This document shows positions 23,937 through 31,325 of a DNA stretch of 32,561 bases, piece after piece; the first letter of the stretch is position 1; every line of letters begins with the position of its first letter. Where the stretch lies: contig JBKDZW010000025.1 in NCBI GenBank assembly GCA_047971685.1, positions 1 to 32,561 on the forward strand, read 5' to 3'. This DNA is from JAJXWB01 sp047971685. Lineage in GTDB: Bacteria > Pseudomonadota > Alphaproteobacteria > Rhizobiales > Beijerinckiaceae. The notes under the pieces are model-generated. The model had not been told where the DNA came from and searched no databases. It saw nothing but the letters and a program-made list of their open reading frames with translations. A program made the translations under genes and the position numbers.

Positions 23937-23959
23937 TGAACGTTCCTACCTGCGATGTC

Positions 23960-24511
23960 CTACTTGCGCCTGAGGCGGACATAAAGGGCGCCCGCGCCGC
24001 CATGCGACTGGGCGGCCTCGCCAAAGGCCGCCACAATGTGTCGGAGTCTGGGATCGGCCAGCCAAAGCGGCGCCTGCCGGCGCAGAACGCCAATGTCGCG
24101 GTCTGCGGATGCGTCGAATATCCTCGAGCGATTGCCACCCTTGCCGGTCACAATCAACACCATGTGTGCGCCATTCACATGCGCGCGTCGCAAAAAATCA
24201 TGGACGGCCTGATAGGCTTCGGAGAGACGCCGGCCATGCAGGTCGATACGGGCGTCAATTTCGAGGCGGCCCTTGGTCAATTCGCGCTGTTGACGCCGGT
24301 CGATAATCCCAAGCGGCCGGACAGCAGGCTTTGGTTTCGTCACAGATTCGGATGCGAAATGCGTATCGACGCGGCGATCGCTCTTTGGATGGACAGATTT
24401 TACCACCACGATTTTTCTGGGATCGCGCGGACGCACGGTCGCCGTGACGGCGCGCCAGAGTTCCAGTTCTTCAATCGAGAGGTTGCGGCCCTTGCGGCTA
24501 TGATCTGTCAT
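23960..24511 (-). CDS. Smr-domain protein
   Basis: The 183-residue product has a disordered, basic N-terminal half and a C-terminal Smr domain (about residues 85-165), recognisable by I-D-L-H-G at 89-93 and the V-T-G-K-G loop. Smr domains, first seen in MutS2, are nucleases or nucleic-acid-binding modules; for stand-alone short proteins like this one the substrate is not settled. I chose the ATG at 24511, which overlaps the 3' end of mltA by 14 bp; a TTG at 24535 is also in frame. The mltA-smr-XRE order is conserved among alphaproteobacteria. Confidence 0.88.
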   Translation of the reverse strand: MTDHSRKGRNLSIEELELWRAVTATVRPRDPRKIVVVKSVHPKSDRRVDTHFASESVTKPKPAVRPLGIIDRRQQRELTKGRLEIDARIDLHGRRLSEAYQAVHDFLRRAHVNGAHMVLIVTGKGGNRSRIFDASADRDIGVLRRQAPLWLADPRLRHIVAAFGEAAQSHGGAGALYVRLRRK

Positions 24512-25607
24512 GCGGGACAAATCCTCGCGGGGCAAAAACCACGAATCGGGCAGAATGTCTGATTAGGCCGGCGATATCTCCGGCGCGGTCGCCGGACCCG
24601 ATGAACAGATCGCCACGGGCCGGGCCTACAATCGCCGAACCTGTATCCTGAGCAATCATGAGCTGTCCCATGGGGCCTGTTCCCAATCCTGCGCTCGTCA
24701 GATCGGCGCCGATCCATACCGGCGTCCCATAGGGCCAGACGTTTCGATCAACCGCAATCGACCGCATGGGCGTCAGGGCGATCCCTTGCGCGCCTGTCGG
24801 TCCCCTGCCTGACTCCAGGTCGTCTTCCAGGCGAAAGAAAATATAAGAATCATTGGACTGGAGAATGGCGCGGCCACGATCCGAGGGTTCAAGACCGTTT
24901 TCACGCAACCATTGCTTGCATCGGGCACGCGAAATTTCGTCAGCAGGTATTTCCCCCTGACTGATCAGCAAGCGGCCAATGGACGTATAGGGTCGCCCGT
25001 TGCGACCGGCGTAGACGAGACGTTTGGATCGACCGTTCTGAAGCCGCAGGCGGGCCGAACCCTGAACCTGACAAAAAAAGACCTCAACGTGGTCGCGCAA
25101 CCAGGCGACCGGCCGCGCTAAATCGCCCAGCGCGCCATTCTCGATCTCGACGCGGGTGGGGTATGGGCTCAATTGGCCGTCGGCCGACATGCGCGCACCC
25201 TCAAGCCGCTTGTCCCAGCCTCTTGTTTCGGCGCCGCGCATGTCGATGAGGTCGTTGGGACGGGCGAGAACGGGCGCGGAAAATTCGGGACTGGGCGTTT
25301 CGGATGCGTCCACTTCGGGCTCATAATAGCCGGTGACAAATCCTGTGGCCTGCCCGGAGGCGCCCAAAACCTCATATGGGATGAAATTTTCGAGAAAAAA
25401 TTCCGAAATGCCAGTCGGATCGTTCCCGAGCGCCTGCGCGCGGCGATCAAGTTCAATCATTTCGGCGGACGGTCGGACGCCGGGCCGCAAGGGCGCAAGC
25501 CCCTCCGTCAGGGCGCGGCAGGAATCGAGATAAGCCGGCCAGGCGCCTAAAATTTCGGACGGCGCCCAACCGGGCAGCTCCTGAAAGCTGAGCTGCTGAA
25601 GGAGCAT
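24498..25607 (-). CDS. mltA: Membrane-bound lytic murein transglycosylase A family
   Basis: MltA-type enzymes cleave peptidoglycan glycan strands to give 1,6-anhydromuramyl ends. The 369-residue product has the MltA domain (about residues 85-265, with F-V-T-G-Y-Y-E-P-E and the later N-G-R-P-Y-T-S-I-G-R) followed by the C-terminal 3D domain (about 275-365) with its catalytic-site aspartates in A-Q-D-T-G-S-A-I-x-G-P-x-R-G-D and G-S-G-D-x-A-G. From the ATG at 25607 no signal peptide or lipobox is visible, and the longer frame (to 25760) overlaps the Tim44-like gene and does not supply one either. It lies 16 bp after that gene. Confidence 0.92.
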   Translation of the reverse strand: MLLQQLSFQELPGWAPSEILGAWPAYLDSCRALTEGLAPLRPGVRPSAEMIELDRRAQALGNDPTGISEFFLENFIPYEVLGASGQATGFVTGYYEPEVDASETPSPEFSAPVLARPNDLIDMRGAETRGWDKRLEGARMSADGQLSPYPTRVEIENGALGDLARPVAWLRDHVEVFFCQVQGSARLRLQNGRSKRLVYAGRNGRPYTSIGRLLISQGEIPADEISRARCKQWLRENGLEPSDRGRAILQSNDSYIFFRLEDDLESGRGPTGAQGIALTPMRSIAVDRNVWPYGTPVWIGADLTSAGLGTGPMGQLMIAQDTGSAIVGPARGDLFIGSGDRAGDIAGLIRHSARFVVFAPRGFVPHDRS

Positions 25608-25623
25608 GGTCGCCGGCCCGATT

Positions 25624-26322
25624 TCAGGCTTTCTGATCGCTTTCGGTCGCGACCAGACGCCAGGTTGGATCAGCGCTTCCGATCTCCCGGGCAAATGTCC
25701 AGAGATCGTCGGTCGAAATGATAAGTTCGGGATCGCCCTGCACAACCGTGCCGGAGCCATCGCGTGTCGCTGTAATCATTTTCGCAGAAAATCGCAATGA
25801 AATCTGGGCATTGCCATTTTTGACGCCACCGTCGGCGAAGTCGGCCTCATCAATCGAGACAAGTTGAGTCGTCGTTTTTTCGCCGGCCTGCTGACGGCGG
25901 TCGATCTCGGAAGCAAAGCCCGCATAGACTTCCCGGCTCAAAAGATTGCTCAAGGTCGTCTTATCGCCTTCAGCAAAGGCCCGCACGATCATTTCATAGG
26001 CCGTCTTTGCCCCGGCAGCGAAACGGTTGGGATCGAAGGTCGAATCAGCGGTGATCACTTCGGCAAGGCCTGTGCGGCCTTTTTCGGTGGAAGCAAGGCT
26101 CGCCAAGTCGAAAGGAGTGCGCGGCGGCGCGCCAGCAGGCGGCCGGCCAGCGCCAGGCAGGCGAATGATTTTGCCGTTTTCATCCGGTTTTCCCTGCGGC
26201 GCCGCAGGCCCCGGCGCGGGTGGACGCTCGATATCGACCCGCGTACCCAGGACGGACTTGAGCTTCCAGACGACGAAAATCGCAAGAAGGGCAAAAATGA
26301 TCGTAGTCGGGTCGATCTGCAT
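25624..26322 (-). CDS. Tim44-like domain protein, membrane-anchored
   Basis: The 232-residue product begins with one hydrophobic helix (about residues 6-25, I-I-F-A-L-L-A-I-F-V-V-W), then a proline- and glycine-rich linker (about 33-70) and a Tim44-like domain (about 85-228). Tim44 is the matrix-side motor anchor of the mitochondrial import machine; the bacterial homologues share this domain but their role is different or unknown. The N-terminal helix predicts inner-membrane attachment. It is the first gene of the Tim44-mltA-smr-XRE-kinase operon and is divergent from secB across a 210-bp gap. Confidence 0.9.
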   Translation of the reverse strand: MQIDPTTIIFALLAIFVVWKLKSVLGTRVDIERPPAPGPAAPQGKPDENGKIIRLPGAGRPPAGAPPRTPFDLASLASTEKGRTGLAEVITADSTFDPNRFAAGAKTAYEMIVRAFAEGDKTTLSNLLSREVYAGFASEIDRRQQAGEKTTTQLVSIDEADFADGGVKNGNAQISLRFSAKMITATRDGSGTVVQGDPELIISTDDLWTFAREIGSADPTWRLVATESDQKA

Positions 26323-26532
26323 ATTGGCGGGCTCTTTGGCGCTGTCGCGGTAAATCTACACCTGTCATAGATGGGCGTCGCCAGCCTGACAAACCAGACC
26401 CGAAGAAAAGAGCGCGCAACCGCAATCCTTGTTCCGGGTCGACAACCGTGCTACCCGGCTGCCGATGAAATTTCCAACGCCAAGGCGCAATCGGTCAACT
26501 TTGCGGCCGGGCGTCTGCAGGGAGAGTTAATC

Positions 26533-27015
26533 ATGGCGGAGTCCAACGGCATCGGCGCAGGCAATGCCGCTCCTCAAATCAACACGCTCGCCCAGTACGC
26601 CAAGGATCTTTCTTTTGAAAATCCGAACGCTCCGCGTTCACTGGCGCCTCAGGAACGTGCTCCGAACATCTCGGTTCAGGTCAACGTGAACGCGCAGCAG
26701 CTCGCTGAAACCGATTTTGAGGTTCAGCTCAAGCTCGAGGGCGCTGCCGGCGAGGGCGCCGAGACGCTTTTCAAGTTTGAACTTGAATATTGTGGCGTGT
26801 TTCGGCTCATGAACATTCCGGAAGAGCAAGTCCATCCCGCCATTATGATCGAATGCCCACGGATTCTTTTCCCCTTTGCCCGGCAAATCGTTGCGGACGC
26901 TGTCCGAAATGGAGGATTTCCGCCGCTCTACCTCGATCCCGTGGATTTCGGGGCGCTGTACATGCAGCGAATGGCCGAAGCTCAGGAAGGACAGGCGTCA
27001 ACTCCGATCGCCTGA
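26533..27015 (+). CDS. secB: Protein-export chaperone SecB
   Basis: SecB is a tetrameric cytosolic chaperone that keeps preproteins unfolded and delivers them to SecA. The 160-residue product has the family core: I-N-T-L-A-Q-Y-A-K-D-L-S-F-E-N-P, the beta-sheet region V-N-V-N-A-x-x-L, and the C-terminal P-P-L-Y-L-D-P-V-D-F motif. ATG 26533 follows GGGAGAG by about seven bases; a longer frame to 26371 is in the intergenic region. It is the only + strand gene between dnaA and hemE, and its last 18 bp overlap the 3' end of dnaQ on the other strand. Confidence 0.96.
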   Translation: MAESNGIGAGNAAPQINTLAQYAKDLSFENPNAPRSLAPQERAPNISVQVNVNAQQLAETDFEVQLKLEGAAGEGAETLFKFELEYCGVFRLMNIPEEQVHPAIMIECPRILFPFARQIVADAVRNGGFPPLYLDPVDFGALYMQRMAEAQEGQASTPIA

Positions 27016-27705
27016 CCCGTAAGTTCCGAATTTGCGCCATACCGCATGGGCGCCGAGCGCGTCCGACAATTGCCGGTGCGCTTCAATCTCCCTTGAGGAA
27101 ATCGCCGGCGCCAGCGGCGTTGGCCGGAATTCGACGAGATCGACGGCCTTGTGCTCGACCCGTTTTTCCGCAGCTTGCAAACTGAATACGGTTTGCCGGC
27201 CGCCCGACAGTTCTACATAGACTTCGGCAAGCAATTCGGCGTCGAGCAGCGCGCCATGCTTTTTTCGACGCGACGAATCGACGCCATAGCGTGCGCAAAG
27301 CGCATCCAGCGAATTGGCGGCGCCGGGATGTTTGCGCCGCGCCAAAGCAAGCGTGTCGAGAACGCGCGCGCCTGCGAGCGCTGCAACGCCAAGTCGCGCA
27401 AATTCCGCATTGATGAACTTGACGTCGAATTCGGCATTGTGAATGACGAGGCGATCCTCGCCGATGAATGCGCGAAAATCTTCGACAATCGATGCAAACA
27501 CGGGATGATCGCGTAAAAACTCGGTCGACAGGCCATGGACGCGAAAAGCCCCGTCCGGGACATCGCGTTCGGGATTGATATAGACGTGATAATGCGCGCC
27601 GCTCGGTACGCCGTTCAGCATTTCGACAGCGCCAATTTCGACGATTCGATCGCCGGTTGCCGGATCCAGTCCCGTGGTTTCCGTATCGAGCACGACTTCT
27701 CGCAT
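26998..27705 (-). CDS. dnaQ: DNA polymerase III epsilon subunit (3'-5' proofreading exonuclease)
   Basis: DnaQ proofreads within the replicative polymerase. The 235-residue product has the ExoI motif D7-T-E9-T-T-G, ExoII in I-H-N-A-E-F-D-V-K-F, and an ExoIII-epsilon type K-H-G-A-L-L-D-A-E-L-L-A with its histidine and aspartate. The C-terminal tail (about 185-235) would carry the polymerase alpha contact. It starts five bases after the coaE stop, so it is the last gene of ppsR-maf-coaE-dnaQ, and converges on secB with an 18-bp coding overlap. Confidence 0.96.
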   Translation of the reverse strand: MREVVLDTETTGLDPATGDRIVEIGAVEMLNGVPSGAHYHVYINPERDVPDGAFRVHGLSTEFLRDHPVFASIVEDFRAFIGEDRLVIHNAEFDVKFINAEFARLGVAALAGARVLDTLALARRKHPGAANSLDALCARYGVDSSRRKKHGALLDAELLAEVYVELSGGRQTVFSLQAAEKRVEHKAVDLVEFRPTPLAPAISSREIEAHRQLSDALGAHAVWRKFGTYGSGDRS

Positions 27706-27710
27706 CAGCG

Positions 27711-28292
27711 TCAGACCCCCAGTGCAAGCAGGAAAGCGGCAACCTGACGTTGCGCAAATTCAAAGCCGGCGCCCGTATCGATCACACAATGGGCGCGCCG
27801 TCTTTTTTCGGCATCAGGCGTTTGCTTGTTAAGGATCGCCTGAAACTTTTCTTCCGTCATATCGGGCCGCGCCAATACGCGACGTCTCTGCTCTGACGGG
27901 TTGGTGGACACAACGGCGATGACATCCACATTTCGGTCGCCGCCGGTTTCAAACAACAACGGCACATCGAGGATGCAGGCCGGCGCGCGCTGACTGCGGC
28001 ATTTGTCGAGAAATTGCACGCGATCCAAACCGACCAGCGGATGCACGATCGCTTCGAGCCGCTTCAATGCCGCATGATCGTTCAGGACGATTTGCGACAA
28101 ACGCGTGCGGTCGACCTTGTCATCGACAATTGCAGAGGGAAATTGCGCGCGCACCGGTTCGACCGCCTCTTTCTTGTACAAGCGATGGACGGCGGCGTCT
28201 GCGTCGTAAACCGGCGTTCCTGCTTCCCGAAACATTTCCGAGGTTGCCGATTTTCCCATTCCGATAGAGCCGGTCAAACCAATCAGAATCAT
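27711..28292 (-). CDS. coaE: Dephospho-CoA kinase
   Basis: CoaE phosphorylates dephospho-CoA in the last step of coenzyme A synthesis. The 193-residue product has the P-loop G-L-T-G-S-I-G-M-G-K-S, with G8-S15, and the substrate region D-A-D-A-A-V-H-R-L-Y. I-L-D-V-P-L-L-F-E-T-G is also typical. I chose the ATG at 28292, which overlaps the maf stop as TGATG; a TTG at 28295 is directly adjacent. In many relatives aroE separates maf from coaE; here they are fused directly by overlap. Confidence 0.95.
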   Translation of the reverse strand: MILIGLTGSIGMGKSATSEMFREAGTPVYDADAAVHRLYKKEAVEPVRAQFPSAIVDDKVDRTRLSQIVLNDHAALKRLEAIVHPLVGLDRVQFLDKCRSQRAPACILDVPLLFETGGDRNVDVIAVVSTNPSEQRRRVLARPDMTEEKFQAILNKQTPDAEKRRRAHCVIDTGAGFEFAQRQVAAFLLALGV

Positions 28293-28933
28293 CAACGCTC
28301 GCCTTCCTCGTCTATCACGCCAATCTCGCGCAAGCCCGACAGGAGTTCGAATACCGGAAGACCGATGATCGTGAAAATATCACCGTGGATTTGCGCCACC
28401 AGACTGGCGCCCAGGCCTTCGATTTCATAACCGCCGACCGTCGTCAGGATTGTTTCGCCCATCGTTTCGGCATAGGCCCGCAACGCATTTTCGCTCAAAT
28501 TCCGCATTTCGATTCTGGCGGAAACGACAAATTCAAAAAGCATGTCGCCGTCGCGCATGCAGGCGACGGCCGAATGCAATTGATGGCTTGTCCCGCTCAA
28601 CATGCGCAATTGCGCAATTGCGTGCTTGATGTCGGGCGATTTGTGAAGGGTACGGTTTTTAAAGCCGAGCGTTTGATCGGCGCCGACGACAATGCGATCC
28701 TTGCGGCGATCGGAAACAATTTGCGCCTTTTCGCGGGCCAGTATCGACGCCTGCCTCCGGGCGTCGATGTTGTCCATATCGGGCAGGCTTCGTTCGTCGA
28801 AGCACGAATCTTCCACCTCAAAGGGAATGCCGGCCTGTGTCAGCACGCGCGCGCGGCCCTGACTTTTCGAGGCGAGAATAACCGCTTCGCCGCGCCAGAA
28901 GCCGCAATCCCTCAATGTCGGCCGCTGCGTCAT
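28292..28933 (-). CDS. maf: Maf family nucleotide pyrophosphatase
   Basis: This 213-residue Maf/HAM1-fold protein is predicted to hydrolyse non-canonical or modified nucleoside triphosphates. It has the N-terminal I-L-A-S-K-S-Q-G-R phosphate-binding segment, V-V-G-A-D-Q-T-L with the metal-binding aspartate, and L-S-G-T-S-H-Q-L-H-S. A later G-G-Y-E-I-E-G-L-G precedes the usual I-x-G-D-I-F-T-I-I-G-L-P block. The locus form is of the YceF/YhdE broad group; the subfamily substrate is not decided here. TGATG overlaps link it to ppsR before it and coaE after it. Confidence 0.93.
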   Translation of the reverse strand: MTQRPTLRDCGFWRGEAVILASKSQGRARVLTQAGIPFEVEDSCFDERSLPDMDNIDARRQASILAREKAQIVSDRRKDRIVVGADQTLGFKNRTLHKSPDIKHAIAQLRMLSGTSHQLHSAVACMRDGDMLFEFVVSARIEMRNLSENALRAYAETMGETILTTVGGYEIEGLGASLVAQIHGDIFTIIGLPVFELLSGLREIGVIDEEGER

Positions 28934-29769
28934 CAGCCTACTGCAATGAATTTCAATTTGTGTTCGCGGTAGAGATCGATGATCGCGGCGGCGGTTTCCT
29001 CAATGGAGCGGCGCGTAACATCAATTGTCGGCCAGTCATGCATTTCGTACAGGCGACGCGACGCTGCGATTTCATCTGCGACAAGACCGCGATCGACATA
29101 GGGCGTATCATGATCCGCATTAAGCGCGAGCAGGCGATTCTGCCTGATCTGCACAATCCGGTCGGGCGAGGCCAGCAGGCCGACCACCAGAGGTTTGCGA
29201 ACATTGTCGAGCACAGCCGGCAAGGGAACGTTCGGAACGATGGGAATGTTCGCGGTCTTGATGCCACGATTGGCAAGATAAATGCTCGTGGGCGTCTTTG
29301 ATGTCCGGCTGACGCCGAGAAGCACGACATCCGCGTCGTCGAGGTGCTCCGGCAATTGCCCGTCGTCATGCAGCATGGTGAAGTTCAGCGCATCGATGCG
29401 CTTGAAATAATCGGAATTGAGCATGTGCTGCGCACCGGGACGCGGCGTCGACGCGGTGCCAAGATAGGATTGAAAAAGCCCAAGGATCGGCTCAAGCACC
29501 GAAAGACTGGGGCAACTCGATTCCTCGCAAGCTGCTTCCAGCTGTGCGCTCAGGCTCTCGTCAACCAGCGTATAAAGTACGATACCGGGCGCCGCCTTGA
29601 TCTCCGCGATCGCCTTGTCCAACTGGATCTGATTGCGCACCAGCGGATAAACGTGTTCGATCGACGAAACGCCTTGATATTGAGCAGCGGCGGCGCGGCT
29701 GATTGCGATAAGTGTTTCACCTGTCGCATCCGACACGAGATGTAAATGGAAGTAGCTTCTTCCTACCAA
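28933..29769 (-). CDS. ppsR: Pyruvate,water dikinase/PPDK regulatory protein (kinase and phosphotransferase)
   Basis: This DUF299 protein switches phosphoenolpyruvate synthase or pyruvate phosphate dikinase off by ADP-dependent threonine phosphorylation and back on by phosphorolysis. The 278-residue product opens F-H-L-H-L-V-S-D-A-T-G-E-T and has the P-loop G-V-S-R-T-S-K-T at residues 152-159. The start is TTG at 29769; no ATG or GTG lies in frame nearby and no good Shine-Dalgarno is visible. Orthologues were once called RP001, the gene that flanks the replication origin in Caulobacter and Rickettsia. It heads the leftward operon with maf, coaE and dnaQ. Confidence 0.93.
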   Translation of the reverse strand: MVGRSYFHLHLVSDATGETLIAISRAAAAQYQGVSSIEHVYPLVRNQIQLDKAIAEIKAAPGIVLYTLVDESLSAQLEAACEESSCPSLSVLEPILGLFQSYLGTASTPRPGAQHMLNSDYFKRIDALNFTMLHDDGQLPEHLDDADVVLLGVSRTSKTPTSIYLANRGIKTANIPIVPNVPLPAVLDNVRKPLVVGLLASPDRIVQIRQNRLLALNADHDTPYVDRGLVADEIAASRRLYEMHDWPTIDVTRRSIEETAAAIIDLYREHKLKFIAVG

Positions 29770-29940
29770 TCGAGTCTTCCACAGGGCTTGTGAATCGTTT
29801 GAGGACGATATGCCATGGCGCGAGGGATGTCAGGATCGCCTGTGCGAAACGCCGGAAACTAGCCACATATTTATTGATGGGCGCAATTTTGCGGCTGAAA
29901 ATCAGTCCTGCAAACCAACGCTCATTCCCGGGAAAAGGGC

Positions 29941-30020
29941 AATGGAAGTTAGGTAATTAATTGAATTTAAACTATTTTAAAACTTATCCCCAATTTTCAC
30001 TAAATTTATTCTTTATCAAT
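29941..30020. other. AT-rich core of the predicted origin (probable unwinding element)
   Basis: By direct count only 16 of 80 bases are G or C. The TTAA blocks at 29957, 29967 and 29977 and the DnaA box at 29984 are inside it. No coding frame of interest crosses it. Confidence 0.7.
29984..29992 (+). promoter_or_regulatory. DnaA box TTATCCCCA
   Basis: The nonamer differs from the TTATNCACA consensus at one position (C for A at position 7). It sits inside the AT-rich core, next to the TTAA array, which is the expected place for an initiator site. It is the best box in this gap; additional weak sites have two mismatches. Confidence 0.65.
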
Positions 30021-30026
30021 AACTGA
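30014..30026 (+). promoter_or_regulatory. Possible IHF site
   Basis: TATCAATAACTGA matches WATCAANNNNTTR at all but one specified position (G for T at position 12). IHF bends origin DNA in Caulobacter Cori and E. coli oriC, and this site is 22 bp right of the DnaA box. Confidence 0.5.
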
Positions 30027-30114
30027 TTCTTGCGAACCTAACAGGTTGTGTGCAATTGCGAATGAGCCTAATCGGGCTCTTAAGAGAAACAGAAAGAATC
30101 CATTAAGGTATTTT

Positions 30115-31161
30115 ATGAATCCGGTCGCAAAGCCCCATGAGTCCAAAAAGCTACTAGCGACTCTCGCCGGCAAAGCATTGACCACGCCTCCGATCTGGCT
30201 GATGCGCCAAGCTGGCCGCTATCTACCGGAATATCGCGCGGTGAGGGGGCAGGCCGGTTCTTTTCTCGATCTCTGCTTCAATCCCAAGCTAGCGACAGAA
30301 GTCACTTTGCAGCCGATCAGGAGGTTTGGGTTCGACGCCGCAATTTTGTTCAGCGATATTCTGGTCGTCCCTCATGCCATGGGACAGAAAGTGTCTTTCG
30401 AAGAGGGACATGGCCCTCGTCTCGATCCGATCTTGAGCGAAACGACAGTTTCGGAGTTTCAGCGGTTCGACATAGAACGGCTGTCGCGGGTACTCGAGGC
30501 TGTCGAACTGATAAAGGCTGCATTGCCTTCCGAGACCACCTTTATAGGTTTTTGCGGAGCTCCCTGGACGGTCGCCAGCTACATGATTGCTGGCGCCGGT
30601 TCACGCGATCTAGCAGCCGTTCGCCTGTTTGCATTCCGCTATCCTGAGGCGTTCAAGGGATTGATCGACGCGCTGGTTGCAGCCTCAATAGAATATCTGG
30701 CGGCGCAGGCGCGTGCAGGCGTTGAAGTCGTTCAAATCTTCGATTCTTGGGCGGGTCTTTTGCCGCCCGATCAATTTCAGGCATGGTGCATCGATCCCTT
30801 GGCCCGGATCGTAACAGGATTGCGCGAACTTGCGCCCAAGCTGAAGGTTATCTGTTTCCCGCGTGAAGCGGGGTTCAATCTGAAATCTTTTGCTTCGCAA
30901 GTGCAGAGCGACTGTCTGGCCTTGGGTACGGCTGAGGATGTATGCGCCGTTCGCAGGGAATTGGAGACTTCGGTTGTGTTGCAGGGCAATCTGGATCCGC
31001 TTGCGCTGGTTGCAGGCGGCAATGCGCTCGAAAATAGCGTAAGGCGCGTCAAGGCGAGTTTTGGCGATGCGCCCTATATCTTCAATCTTGGCCACGGGAT
31101 ATTGCCGGAAACCCCGATTGCGAATGTCGAGGCTTTGCTGCGTTTGGTTCGCGGTCAATAG
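30115..31161 (+). CDS. hemE: Uroporphyrinogen decarboxylase
   Basis: HemE removes four carboxylates from uroporphyrinogen III to give coproporphyrinogen III in haem synthesis. The 348-residue product has the substrate-binding W-L-M-R-Q-A-G-R-Y-L-P-E-Y-R segment (Arg31 and Arg35), the active-site aspartate Asp81 in F-S-D-I-L, F-C-G-A-P-W-T-V-A and the C-terminal N-L-G-H-G-I-L-P-E-T-P. ATG 30115 follows AAGG by six bases; the longer frame to 30046 reads through the origin region and is not coding. A small hairpin GAGCC/GGCTC (30064-30079) lies in its leader. It is the first gene to the right of the predicted origin. Confidence 0.96.
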   Translation: MNPVAKPHESKKLLATLAGKALTTPPIWLMRQAGRYLPEYRAVRGQAGSFLDLCFNPKLATEVTLQPIRRFGFDAAILFSDILVVPHAMGQKVSFEEGHGPRLDPILSETTVSEFQRFDIERLSRVLEAVELIKAALPSETTFIGFCGAPWTVASYMIAGAGSRDLAAVRLFAFRYPEAFKGLIDALVAASIEYLAAQARAGVEVVQIFDSWAGLLPPDQFQAWCIDPLARIVTGLRELAPKLKVICFPREAGFNLKSFASQVQSDCLALGTAEDVCAVRRELETSVVLQGNLDPLALVAGGNALENSVRRVKASFGDAPYIFNLGHGILPETPIANVEALLRLVRGQ

Positions 31162-31325
31162 GACTGAGACAAGCGCTTGCGCTAACGGACTTTCGGATAT
31201 ATCTGTGGCGCCTCTCCTTTGATAGCTCGATGCGTTTCGCTGCATTTCGATTGTGGCGCCAAGGCTTCCTCAGCCTCATCGAGTCTCATAATCCTCGATC
31301 AGCGATCGCCCAAGGAATGCCCCTA

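Larger units (their letters stand above)
29770..30114. other. oriC: Predicted chromosomal replication origin (Cori-like)
   Basis: This 345-bp gene-free stretch lies between ppsR (RP001-type) and hemE, the same context as the Caulobacter Cori. Its core, 29941-30020, has 16 G/C in 80 bases (20%), against roughly 57-60% in nearby genes, so it is a strong candidate for duplex unwinding. It contains TTATCCCCA at 29984-29992 (one mismatch to TTATNCACA), weaker DnaA-like sites (TCTTCCACA at 29775-29783), an IHF-like site at 30014-30026, three TTAA blocks at 10-bp steps, and GANTC sites at 29772, 29792, 30025 and 30096. Genes on both sides run away from it. It must also hold the hemE and ppsR promoters. 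Confidence 0.8.

Noticed and set aside
29957..29980. Canonical CtrA box TTAA-N7-TTAA
   Set aside because: All spacings are N6, so I list the TTAA array as an observation and not as a CtrA site.
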